A DNA stretch of 19,595 nt from positions 1-19,595 of the forward strand of contig CANNNN010000009.1 in NCBI GenBank assembly GCA_947506075.1. The letters are read 5' to 3'. Source of the stretch: Methylococcaceae bacterium (GTDB lineage: Bacteria; Pseudomonadota; Gammaproteobacteria; Methylococcales; Methylomonadaceae). Position numbers and translations under genes: made by a program. How positions within the stretch are numbered: the stretch's first letter is position 1; every line of letters begins with the position of its first letter. The notes below the pieces were generated by a model. That model ran no database searches and was not told the origin of the DNA. It worked only from the letters and a program-made list of their open reading frames with translations. Positions 1-8,400 of this stretch are shown here, in pieces.

Positions 1-314
1 CTACGCGCGAAGTTCCACGCCGATTGCAACATCCGAAAAAGAAAACCGTAGGCATACGCATCCCGAATCACCCGGTCGCGCAATTGCTGGTTCAGGAGTT
101 TGGCGAACCATTGTTTAGCGCTACCTTGATGCTGCCCGGAGAAGAGCAGGCCTTGACCGATCCCTACGAAATCAGAACCAGGCTTGAACGTGAACTGGAC
201 TTGATCATTGATGCAGGGATTATCGATTCTGAACAAACGACTATTATCGAGTTTTCCGCTAATGGCGTTGAGATCACCCGGCAGGGCAAAGGTCTTGCAC
301 CAATGTTGGAATAA
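1..314 (+). CDS. YciO/Sua5/YrdC-family protein, C-terminal part (partial)
   Basis: The reading frame is open from the left edge (codons in phase from base 3) and ends in TAA. Its first visible residues, TREVPRRLQHPKKKTVGIR, followed by IPNHPV, match the middle-to-end part of YciO-type L-threonylcarbamoyladenylate synthase-like proteins, where EVPR..L.HP..KT.G.RIPD is characteristic. About 103 residues are visible, roughly the last half of a family that is usually near 200 residues. The TTG at 24 is therefore not the start. Family members bind ATP and RNA; the paralogue TsaC makes the threonylcarbamoyl-AMP used for tRNA t6A, while the role of YciO itself is less settled. It lies 6 bp ahead of the M50 protease gene, an order common in gammaproteobacteria, which suggests co-transcription. 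Confidence 0.85.
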   Translation, partial: TREVPRRLQHPKKKTVGIRIPNHPVAQLLVQEFGEPLFSATLMLPGEEQALTDPYEIRTRLERELDLIIDAGIIDSEQTTIIEFSANGVEITRQGKGLAPMLE

Positions 315-320
315 CAGATA

Positions 321-977
321 ATGGATAATTTGACCTTGTTGCAACGCATAGTAGTCTGGATCTTGCCGGTTATTTTTGCGATTACCGTGCATGAAGTGGC
401 GCATGGCTGGGTCGCAAGGAAATACGGTGATAACACGGCCTTTATGCTGGGCCGATTAACCTTAAATCCGATCAAGCATGTCGATTGGGTAGGTACCATT
501 ATTCTTCCAGGGATATTACTGATCTCGGGCACCGGCTTTATCTTCGGCTGGGCAAAGCCTGTGCCGGTCGATCCGCGAAACTTTAAAAATCCACGGCGCG
601 ATATGGCGATAGTCGCTTTGGCTGGCCCGGCCTCCAATCTATTGATGGCGGTCGGTTGGGCATTAATAGCCAGGGTTGGCGTGACGATAGGCGCTCAAAC
701 CGAAGCTGTTTCGTTACCGCTTATTTATACCGGAATTGCCGGAATTTCCATCAACCTGGCACTGGCGCTGATTAATTTATTACCTATTCCGCCGCTGGAT
801 GGCAGTCGGATTTTGACCGGGATTTTGCCAGGGAAGCTGGCCTGGCAATATAATCGTCTGGAGCGCTACGGCTTTATTATTTTATTGCTGTTGTTATATA
901 CCAATGCGCTGGGGGCGATTTTGGCTTACCCGATGTTTGTCGCACAAAAAATATTTTTTTCAATCGCCGGACTATAG
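321..977 (+). CDS. Site-2 protease family (peptidase M50) membrane protein
   Basis: A 218-residue polytopic inner-membrane protein. It carries the zinc-binding and catalytic HEVAH motif at residues 24-28 inside the first hydrophobic segment, and the second M50 signature NLLPIPPLDG at residues 152-161, whose Asp160 is the third zinc ligand. About five to six hydrophobic segments are visible. There is no PDZ domain, so this is the short M50 type rather than RseP. Family members cut substrates within the membrane, but no substrate can be inferred here. The ATG lies 6 bp after the yciO stop. In many gammaproteobacteria the order is yciO, this gene, trpS, scpA, scpB, rluB; here trpS is absent and scpA follows after 131 bp. 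Confidence 0.9.
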   Translation: MDNLTLLQRIVVWILPVIFAITVHEVAHGWVARKYGDNTAFMLGRLTLNPIKHVDWVGTIILPGILLISGTGFIFGWAKPVPVDPRNFKNPRRDMAIVALAGPASNLLMAVGWALIARVGVTIGAQTEAVSLPLIYTGIAGISINLALALINLLPIPPLDGSRILTGILPGKLAWQYNRLERYGFIILLLLLYTNALGAILAYPMFVAQKIFFSIAGL

Positions 978-1108
978 CTTAATCCTAAAAACCGCAGTTA
1001 GTCCTCGAACTAAATCAGGTATGTTGTATTACACAGTCGCTGGCAAATCACAACGGGGAGCCTCTTTGAAAACTTTCGTGTTTTTGTGGACGAAATGATG
1101 TTTCCAGC

Positions 1109-1972
1109 ATGACCAAACTGGTGGACGCACCTCAGGATACTGTCAAAATTCTAGCGGAAGCCCCGGCTTTTGCGAAGGTTAACGGCGCACCTTTTAACAC
1201 CTTGCCGGAAGATCTTTATATTCCGCCTGATGCGCTCGAAGTGTTGCTGGACACTTTTGAAGGCCCGCTGGATTTATTGCTGTATTTGATCCGCAGGCAG
1301 AACCTGGATATTGTTAACATACCGATAGCCCAGATAACCCATCAATACATCGCCTATATTCAGATGATGGGGATATTGAATCTGGAGTTGGCAGCAGAAT
1401 ATCTGGTCATGGCCGCGTTGCTGGCGGAAATCAAGTCCAGAATGCTATTGCCCAGGCAGATCGACGTTGAAGAAGAAGAGGAAGATCCGAGGGCAACCTT
1501 GATTCGTCGCTTGCAGGAATATGAGTTGATTAAAAATGCGGCTGAAGAAATTGATCAGTTGCCCAGAATTGAGCGAGATATATTTGAAATTGGCGTCGAT
1601 GTTTCGGCGCTGAAAGATATTGAACAAAACTTGCCGGATGTCCAGCTCAAAGAAATGCTGCTGGCCTTTCAGGATGTACTTAAAAGAGTTGAGCAACTTA
1701 GTCACCATCAAATTACCAAAGAAGCCTTATCTGTCCGTGAACGAATGTCAGCCATATTGGAAAACCTTAAAGGATCGGATAGTCTCCTTTTCTCTCAATT
1801 ATTTGTCCGAAAAGAAGGTCGACACGGAGTTGTTGTCTCGTTTCTGGCCATCCTCGAACTCAGCAAAGAGCGACTCATCGACATTATCCAGTCAGAACCC
1901 TTTGCCGAAATCCGAGTCAGAACCGCCCAAGCCTACGCCGAGACCGAAATCGAAGCCGAAGCCTATAGTTGA
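1109..1972 (+). CDS. scpA: Segregation and condensation protein A (ScpA)
   Basis: A 287-residue kleisin subunit of the SMC-ScpA-ScpB condensin, which compacts chromosomes and aids their segregation. The N-terminal SMC-binding region is clear: DALEVLLDTFEGPLDLLLYL, followed by IRRQNLDI, at about residues 43-70. It continues through helices ending in a C-terminal winged-helix that binds the SMC head (about 190-270, with SVRERMSAILENL and FLAILELSKERL). An acidic run EEEEEDP (about 121-127) is a variable linker. The ATG at 1109 lacks a strong ribosome binding site, but the preceding residues resemble other gammaproteobacterial ScpA N-termini. The tail, rich in alternating Glu/Ala, overlaps the +1 frame that runs into scpB. 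Confidence 0.95.
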   Translation: MTKLVDAPQDTVKILAEAPAFAKVNGAPFNTLPEDLYIPPDALEVLLDTFEGPLDLLLYLIRRQNLDIVNIPIAQITHQYIAYIQMMGILNLELAAEYLVMAALLAEIKSRMLLPRQIDVEEEEEDPRATLIRRLQEYELIKNAAEEIDQLPRIERDIFEIGVDVSALKDIEQNLPDVQLKEMLLAFQDVLKRVEQLSHHQITKEALSVRERMSAILENLKGSDSLLFSQLFVRKEGRHGVVVSFLAILELSKERLIDIIQSEPFAEIRVRTAQAYAETEIEAEAYS

Positions 1973-2042
1973 ACCGACGCCATCGACCTTTGACGCAACT
2001 CTGGGCGGACCTATCGACAATGCAGGCCTTGAATTCCGGCGC

Positions 2043-2101
2043 AGGGCTGAGGACAAAATTTTCGACAATACCTGTCCTGAGCATAGCCTAGGGACTAAGG
2101 A
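2043..2101. repeat. Repeat-like hairpin between scpA and scpB
   Basis: Between the scpA stop and the scpB core lies an imperfect inverted repeat: GCTgAGGACA (about 2046-2055) pairs with TGTCCTgAGC (about 2073-2082), with one G/G mismatch in the stem and an AT-rich loop containing TTCGAC. A second partial pairing, GTCCTGAG with CTAAGGAC, follows to 2101. The TTCGAC...TGTCCTGAGC composition resembles the short interspersed palindromic repeats found in intergenic DNA of many proteobacteria; that resemblance is from memory and is an inference. It suggests that the upstream open frame of scpB is inserted sequence rather than an ancestral N-terminus. Confidence 0.35.
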
Positions 2102-2135
2102 CGCCTCTTCCGTAACTGAACAACCTGAAATTAAC

Positions 2136-2846
2136 GTGGAAATAAAACGTGTAGTCGAGGCAATTTTATTTGCTGCCAATCGTCCGCTGACCTGTAAGCA
2201 GGTGCAGCAAGTATTTCCTGAAATTGAACAGCCGGAAATAGCTGAAATATTGACTGCGATTGAGGCTATACAGGAGGATTATCGCTACCGGCCGGTTGAA
2301 TTAAAACAGATAGCCAGCGGTTATCGATTTCAGGTTAGAAAGGAGTTGTCGCGCTGGGTATCGCGGCTGTTTGAAGAAAAACCGCCCAAATACTCCAGGG
2401 CCTTATTGGAGACGCTGGCCATTATCGCCTACCGGCAACCGGCGACACGCGGCGACATTGAGGATATACGTGGTGTCAGCGTCAGCTCAAGCATTATTCA
2501 TACGCTACTGGAGCGCGAGTGGATTCGGGTAGTGGCGCATAAAGAAGTGCCGGGCAGACCGGCTTTATACGGTACAACCAAACAATTTCTGGATTATTTT
2601 AATATCACATCATTGGACGAATTACCAACCTTGCAAGAGATTCAAGGGCTTGATGTGTTGCTGGATAATCCGTCAATAGCTACAACGCAACAACCTACGC
2701 AGGTAAAGAGTGAAGAACAAGAAACCAACGAGCAGCAAGAAACCACAGGCGACCACCCGGAAGCAGGAGACAGGGCAACGCAGGGAGCAGAAACCCTCGA
2801 ACAGGCCGCTGAAGCCATCGCAAGGCTCAGCACAGCAACCGATTAA
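2136..2846 (+). CDS. scpB: Segregation and condensation protein B (ScpB)
   Basis: ScpB dimers bind the ScpA linker in the SMC complex. Two winged-helix domains are visible: VEAILFAANRPLTCKQV onwards, then the highly conserved ALLETLAIIAYRQPATRGDI and IRGVSVSSSII, with a closing PGRPALYGTTKQFLDYFN motif. The tail (about 60 residues) is Gln/Glu/Thr rich and probably disordered. The start is uncertain. GTG 2136 gives a family-like N-terminus (MEIKRVVEAIL) and 236 residues. The frame is open much further upstream, through 1902 (TTG) and into scpA, but that stretch is a Pro/Lys low-complexity sequence plus a repeat-like hairpin and does not resemble ScpB. The 3' end overlaps rluB by 137 bp if rluB starts at 2710. 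Confidence 0.88.
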   Translation: MEIKRVVEAILFAANRPLTCKQVQQVFPEIEQPEIAEILTAIEAIQEDYRYRPVELKQIASGYRFQVRKELSRWVSRLFEEKPPKYSRALLETLAIIAYRQPATRGDIEDIRGVSVSSSIIHTLLEREWIRVVAHKEVPGRPALYGTTKQFLDYFNITSLDELPTLQEIQGLDVLLDNPSIATTQQPTQVKSEEQETNEQQETTGDHPEAGDRATQGAETLEQAAEAIARLSTATD

Positions 2847-3747
2847 TGCTTCTGACGAACATGGCGATAACACCGCCAAATCCCCCTCTTTGAAAAACAG
2901 AGGGCAAAGGGGGGGCGCTGATGGCGAGCGTATTCAGAAAGTCCTGGCGCGCGGCGGCGTCGGCTCCAGACGCGAAATTGAACGCTGGATAGATGAAGGG
3001 CGCTTAAAGATTAACGGTAACCCTGTCGGTCTAGGTGACCGCTTGAAAATCGGCGATCAATTGCAGGTCAATGATCGCGTGGTTCACTGGGAAAAATTTG
3101 CCGAGCAACCCACCCGAGTGCTGCTTTATCATAAACCGGTCGGTGAAGTGGTTACGCGCAGTGATCCGGAAGGTCGCCCAGTGGTGTTTACGCAACTGCC
3201 GAAACTGGCTGGCAGTCGCTGGGTCTCGGTGGGTCGCCTGGACATCAACACCTCGGGATTATTATTGGTTACCAATAATGGCGAGCTAGCCAATCGGTTA
3301 ATGCATCCCTCATCCGCAGTGGAGCGCGAATATGCAGTGCGTATTTTGGGTGAGGTTCCTAATACCATGCTGGCAAAGCTGAAGGAAGGTGTGGAGCTTG
3401 AAGACGGCAAAGCCAATTTTGACAAGATTATCTTTTTCGGCGGAGAAGGTGCTAACAAATGGTATAACGTGATTGTTACCGAAGGCCGGAACCGTCTGGT
3501 AAGACGGTTGTGGGAATCACAGCAAGTCATCGTCAGTCGCCTGATGCGGGTGCGCTATGGGCCTGTGGTATTGCCGGAGCGCTTGAAAACCAGCGCGTTT
3601 TATGAACTGACCGATAAAGAGCTCGACTTGCTGTTTGAATTTGCGGGCATGGTCAATGAAAAACCGGGGCTCGCCACGAAGCCCGACTTTAAAGAACGTA
3701 AGTTTAAAAAACAGGAAGCGCCAAATAGGACAACTCGCAATAAATAA
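2710..3747 (+). CDS. rluB: 23S rRNA pseudouridine synthase RluB
   Basis: A 345-residue RsuA/RluB/E/F-type enzyme that isomerises U2605 (E. coli numbering) of 23S rRNA to pseudouridine. The S4 RNA-binding domain starts at about residue 72 (GERIQKVLARGGVGSRREIE), and the catalytic domain carries GRLDINTSGLLLVTN with the nucleophilic Asp178. Near the end, GRNRLVRRLWES is the usual RluB/RsuA motif. The first 70 or so residues are Lys/Pro/Gln/Arg-rich and likely disordered, as is the basic tail. GTG 2710 has an AGG 6 bp upstream but lies 137 bp inside scpB. TTG 2890 would give 285 residues, closer to the E. coli length, so the start is not settled. Confidence 0.9.
   Translation: MKNKKPTSSKKPQATTRKQETGQRREQKPSNRPLKPSQGSAQQPINASDEHGDNTAKSPSLKNRGQRGGADGERIQKVLARGGVGSRREIERWIDEGRLKINGNPVGLGDRLKIGDQLQVNDRVVHWEKFAEQPTRVLLYHKPVGEVVTRSDPEGRPVVFTQLPKLAGSRWVSVGRLDINTSGLLLVTNNGELANRLMHPSSAVEREYAVRILGEVPNTMLAKLKEGVELEDGKANFDKIIFFGGEGANKWYNVIVTEGRNRLVRRLWESQQVIVSRLMRVRYGPVVLPERLKTSAFYELTDKELDLLFEFAGMVNEKPGLATKPDFKERKFKKQEAPNRTTRNK
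2878..2915. repeat. C-run/G-run hairpin within the N-terminal region of rluB
   Basis: A short palindromic stretch with TCCCCCTCTTTG on one side and CAGAGGGCAAAGGGGGG on the other. CCCTCT and AGAGGG form a 6-bp inner stem and flanking C and G runs can extend it. It sits just before the S4 domain of RluB, in the least conserved part of the protein. It resembles the CCCCC...GGGGG interspersed elements seen in many environmental genomes, and a related CCCCC/GGGGG segment occurs just after rluB. Whether it is mobile cannot be told from one copy. Confidence 0.3.
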
Positions 3748-3804
3748 ATCCCCCTGCTGAAGCGCAGACCCCACCTGCATTTAATGCTTACTCCGCGAAT
3801 AACA

Positions 3805-3843
3805 GGGGGCAGAGTAACTTAGATTTTAGTTTACTCTGCCCCC
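3805..3843 (+). terminator. Strong hairpin downstream of rluB
   Basis: A perfect 13-bp stem: GGGGGCAGAGTAA at 3805-3817 and its complement at 3831-3843, with a 13-nt loop. It lies 58 bp after the rluB stop and probably ends or stabilises the yciO-rluB transcript. The usual run of U after the stem is weak (only ATTTATT follows), so it could instead be a repeat element or an RNA-stabilising structure. A competing stem is possible between CCCCCTG at 3750-3756 and CAGGGGG at 3803-3809. Confidence 0.5.
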
Positions 3844-4272
3844 ATTTATTCCGTCCAGTTAACCTAATGCTTTTTACCATGGCTAGCTCTTTGATGCCTG
3901 CTGATTGGCGACATTGCTTTCCACACCAACATCCTTGCTCTGAATATCACCGTCCAAGCAGCCCGTACCGGCTGCCGTTATCCAGCAAGATAATCATGCC
4001 ATAGGTAAAATGAACGACTAAAAGTCACAACGAGAATTGCGGTTTAATCTACCGACACCTCTGCCAGCCTTGTTTTAGATCACTTTATGAAAAAATATAT
4101 TATTTAAATTTCATCCTCGATTACCCGACCCATCTGCGTTGTCTGTTCTCTATTTTTTAAACCGCCTCACAATTTTTGATAAGTAATCGCGCTTATTGAT
4201 TGAAAAAGTTGAATTCCTTATTCTAGAGCCACCCTATAACCCCAAGCCGTTCGTGCAAATAAATAGACCATT
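3844..4272. other. Intergenic stretch without a clear gene
   Basis: About 430 bp between the post-rluB hairpin and the coiled-coil gene. No convincing RNA or protein gene is visible. A 36-codon open stretch on the - strand (3883-3993) without an ATG might be a gene remnant. The right third is AT-rich and holds a promoter candidate for the next gene. Confidence 0.5.
4196..4224 (+). promoter_or_regulatory. Candidate sigma-70 promoter of the coiled-coil gene
   Basis: TTGATT (4196-4201) and TATTCT (4219-4224) are separated by 17 bp, about 50 bp ahead of the start codon at 4273, within AT-rich DNA. The match to consensus is moderate, so this is a prediction from pattern only. Confidence 0.35.
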
Positions 4273-4746
4273 ATGTTCAATTTCACTCACAACCACAGCA
4301 ACGCTCCGCTTGACACACATGAACAAGTCGAGGGAGTATCCGAAAAATATGATGCTGCGATAAAAAAAATCGAACAGCTAGAGGCTGAGTTAAACCAAAA
4401 GACAGCGGAACTAAGACTAAGCTGCAAAGCTCAATCTATAATGAGCGAAGGTGTAAAAAGTTGCGCGGTTCTCCTTTGTTCTGTTCAAAACCAACTACAA
4501 ACGGTAGCTGCTCATCTGAACAAGACAAACAAACATATTTTCGAGTTAATGCAAAAAAACAAGGCGCTTCAATCATCAGGTGAAGAGTGGTTTAGGCGCG
4601 CCATAAAACTTGAGTTTGATATGCTAACGACTAAAGACAGACTTACAAAAGCTGAAAATGAACGCGATCTGGCGATAAAAATGTGTGAGATGCTGCGCGT
4701 CGAGTTAATACCTGCTGATAAAGAAAACAGCCAGGATAGGAAATAA
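4273..4746 (+). CDS. Hypothetical coiled-coil protein
   Basis: A 157-residue hydrophilic protein that I do not recognise. No signal peptide or membrane segment is visible. Residues about 20-50 (YDAAIKKIEQLEAELNQKTA) and about 115-145 (DMLTTKDRLTKAENERDLAI) show heptad-like spacing with many Glu, Lys and Leu residues, so two helical coiled-coil segments are likely. Three Cys lie between residues 50 and 70 (LSCKA, SCAVLLC). No strong Shine-Dalgarno sequence precedes the ATG; a weak promoter is placed at 4196-4224. It stands alone on this strand and converges on the hydrolase gene with only one base between the two stop codons. The AT-rich upstream region and lack of family resemblance suggest an accessory or lineage-specific gene. 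No function can be proposed. Confidence 0.6.
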   Translation: MFNFTHNHSNAPLDTHEQVEGVSEKYDAAIKKIEQLEAELNQKTAELRLSCKAQSIMSEGVKSCAVLLCSVQNQLQTVAAHLNKTNKHIFELMQKNKALQSSGEEWFRRAIKLEFDMLTTKDRLTKAENERDLAIKMCEMLRVELIPADKENSQDRK

Positions 4747-4747
4747 T

Positions 4748-5432
4748 TCATCGTGCAAAATACCCCTGCTGAATAAAATGTACGACCTGTTCTATGACGG
4801 CCTCTTGCCGCATGATGAAGGCATGAGAATAGGGCATCACGATAAAATCTTTCATACCTATAACCTTTGCGCGATTCACCGAGACCTTGCCGTCGTTGAC
4901 TCCGGGAATCAGCCATGAAAGCACAGGATTGACCGTTTTATTTCCAGCAATAACGCCGACAGAAAATTTTACAGGACCCAGCCTATTTGGCACGCTGCTT
5001 TTATCAGTACCCAACTGTACTCCGGCCGGGCCATTTAAATAATAAAACAGCAACCAGCCCCCCCAGTTTATCAACAATTTCGCTGCCTTGATTCGGCGGC
5101 GCCAGCATCACCACTCGCCCGAGTTTATCGATACTTAATCTAGCCAGATAATCACGCAGCAAAATGCCGCCCATAGAATGCGTCAAAAAATGGATTTTTT
5201 TTATGTCCGGCGCCGCGCATTGGCTGAGTGCCACAGCAATGTAGTGTTGCGCCAAACTACTGATGTCTGCGCTACGCGAAGGATAATCCACATTGATGAT
5301 TTTATAGCCGTAAGCAGCCAACAGTTTGGCCGCTTTACTCATGCTACGACGAGTTCTGGCTAAGCCGTGCAACAAAATAATCGCCTCCGAATTGCTATCT
5401 ATCGGTATCAGTTTGGCATTTAAATTTTCCAT
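4748..5432 (-). pseudogene. Alpha/beta hydrolase (lipase/esterase-like), frameshifted at a G7 run
   Basis: Read from 5432, the first part has the lipase fold signatures: oxyanion region ILLHGLARTRRSM (residues 19-31) and nucleophile elbow THSMGG with Ser86. The frame then breaks at seven consecutive C on the + strand (5058-5064, seven G in the gene) after SEIVDKLGG. The second part, in another frame, continues WLLFYYLNGPAGVQLGTD and carries a conserved NDGKVSV (catalytic Asp candidate) and SHAFIM (His candidate), ending at 4748. With six G a single protein of about 227 residues would result. This is a true pseudogene, a phase-variable gene or a sequencing error. The start overlaps the RND permease stop by 38 bp, so the two are likely co-transcribed. 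No signal peptide is seen, and the substrate is unknown. Confidence 0.8.
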
Positions 5433-8400
5433 AACGCAATAAAATAGCGGGCAATAATAATAAGTTAAGCAAGGTTGAAGAGGTCAGCCCGCCGATAATA
5501 ATCGCAGCCATCGGCCCCATGATCTCACGTCCGGGGTTGTCGCTGTTGAACGCGACCGGAAACATCGCCAGGGCGGTGACCAGCGCGGTCATCAGGATCG
5601 ACGGCAAGCGCTCCTGGGCACCGAGTATAGCGGTGTCCAGATTCCAGGCCTTGCCTTCGACTTCAACCAAATAGCGATAATGAGACAGCAACATGATGCT
5701 ATTGCGTACGGTAATGCCAAACAGCGTCACAAAGCCCACGACCGAACCGACCGATAACGTGGCTCCGGTAAATACCACGGCGGCAACTCCGCCGATCAGA
5801 GCAAAAGGCAGATTGGCGAGTGTCAGCAACACATGACGGATACTGCCTATCGCGATATAAATAAAAATCAGCACACCGACTCCGGCCAGCAGTGCATGCA
5901 GAATCAATTCCTTCCGCGCCTCAGCCTGTTCAACTGCCGCACCGGTAAACTCTGGATAACTATCCACAGAGAAAGAAACCTCGGATAACACCCGCGCTTT
6001 AAGTTCTGCCATAAAATCATCCAGGTCCCGGGCCAGCACATTGCCAGTAACTGTCTGACGCCGTTGCGAGCCCTGATGCAAAATATTATAGCGACTGGCC
6101 GTATGCCTGATTTCTGCGACCTGTTCCAGCGTAATCAGCGTCCCATCCTGGGTTCTGATCGGCAATTTTGCTATCGATTCGACTTGCTGTCTTAGCTCCG
6201 GCGTCAAGGTCACAGCGACATTATAGATTTTATTGCCCTGAATATTTTTACCCACCACTCGGGTTTCGTAAGCGGCCTGTACCGTATCGACAATCTGGGC
6301 CGGTAATACGCCCCAGAAGTTCAGCAGGTCAAGGTTTAACACAATTTGCAATAACGGCGTGCCGGGCGGAGAGCGTAACTGCACATCCGTAGCCCCCCTA
6401 ATGCCCCCCATAATCCCGGCGACTGCCTGGGCTTGGCCATCAAGCAGATTCAGGTCATTGCCGTAAATATTGACCACCACCGCCGAGGTGTAACCGGAAA
6501 TGGTTTCATCGACCCGTTCTGTCAAAAAGGTGTTGGCTTCGAATAAAATACCCGGAAAAGTAACCAGAACGGCCCGCAGCTTGTCCTTTATCTGTTGCTG
6601 CTGTGCGCCCGACATCGACTCCAGACGCACTTCATACTCACTGTAATGGCTGCCGTAGGTATCGGCGCCCCGCTCTGCCCTGCCCGCCCATTGCGATACC
6701 GATTGTATGCCCGGAATCGCCATAAACTGTTCGGTGAGCTTGCTGCCGATGCGTATCGATTCCTGTAGCGAGGTGCCGGGAATACTGCTGGTGTGAATAA
6801 TGTAATGTCCTTCACGCAGTTCTGGCAGAAACTTACTGTCCAAACTGAATAAAGCCAGCAAGCCCGATAGGCAAATAATCAGGCTGGCAATAACGACCGG
6901 TTTAAAATGCTTGTAAACCTTGCCTAACAGATTTCTGTAGAACGGTTTGATGCGTTTGATCAGCGGTGGATCGTCATTAACCAAGTCAGCATTGCCCAGC
7001 AACGCATAGCACAGCGCCGGCGTTAAGGTCAGCGCGACCAGCAACGACATTAAAATTGCCAAAATATACGAATAGCCCAACGGCGCAAACAAGCGTCCGG
7101 CCACGCCATTCAAGGTTAGCAGCGGTACAAAAACCAGCGCGACAATAAAACTGGCGTAAACCACGGAGCTGCGCACTTCCAGCGAGGCGCTATAAACCAC
7201 GGTCGCGACCTGCTGCGGTTGCATTAACACGCGATTTTCACGCAAGCGTCGGAAAATATTTTCAGTATCGATAATCGCATCATCAACCACCTCGCCCAAC
7301 GCGATAGCAAGGCCGCCCAGCACCATGATATTCAGATTGACACCGGTTGCCAGCAGCACAATCACTGCGCCGATCAACGACACCGGAATGGCCAGCGCCG
7401 AAATCAACGCAGTGCGAAAATTAAACAAGAACAGGTACAAAATAATCAGCACGAACAAACCGCCGACCAGCAAATGTCCCGACAAATTGCTCAGCGAGCG
7501 TTCGATATAATCGGCAGGCCGAAACAAGTGCGGATAAAACTTAATATTCTGTTTGTTGAAAATAGGCTCAAACTCTTTCAGCGTCTGTTCGACCTGCCTG
7601 GACACCGACAAAGTGTTGGCCCCGTATTGGCCAATTACCATCATTACGATGCCAGGTTGACCGATAATTTGCGCCGCACCGATCGGCGGCTCCGGGGCGT
7701 AAACTATCCTAGTCACTTCATCCAACGTAACGCTATGCCCCTGATCCCGTTTAACCAGAATCTTGGCAAATTGTTCCGGCGTGGCGGGTTGTCCTATCAC
7801 CCGCAACGTGAACCGCTGGTTATTATTTTCGATAAAACCGCCGCCCTGAATAGTCCCGGCTTTAGCCGCAGCCTGGATAATATCCTCCAGCGTCAGATTG
7901 AAACGATGCAGTTGCACAGGATCGACCTGGATTTGCAATTGCTGAATATCACCGCCGAACACGTTGACATCGGCAACCCCAGGAACAGCCTTCAAGCGCG
8001 GCACTATCGTCCAGTCGACCAGACTGCGCAAGGCCATTAAATCCGTTTGCTCAGCCTTGCTTAAACCGATGGTCAATACGGTCGCAGACGATGAGGACAA
8101 CGGTATCGCAACCGGTGTAAACCCTTGCGGCAGCTGTCCCGCCAGTGTCGTCAGGCGTTCGCCAATCAGCGCTCTATTACGGTACACATCGCTGTTCTCG
8201 ACAAAGGTTGCGATAACAATCGACAGACCCTGGATGGATTCGGAGCGCACCGACTTCATGCCGATCAAGCCGCTGATGGCTGTTTCGATTTGCTGGGTGA
8301 CCAGCACTTCAACCTGTTCCGAGGAAAGGCCCGGTGCTTCGGTTTGGATAATGACCTCTTTGGGGGAGAATTCAGGAAAAATATCCAGACCCGCCGTAGC

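Noticed and set aside
904..1098. 64-codon + strand frame overlapping the end of the M50 gene
   Set aside because: No start signal, no family, and it overlaps a clear gene; a frame-shifted shadow.
3883..3993. 36-codon - strand stretch ending SKDVGVESNVANQQASKS
   Set aside because: It reads like protein but has no ATG and no ribosome binding site; at most a gene remnant.
7474..8040. Long + strand frame inside the RND gene
   Set aside because: Antisense shadow of the RND permease coding region; its protein has no family features.
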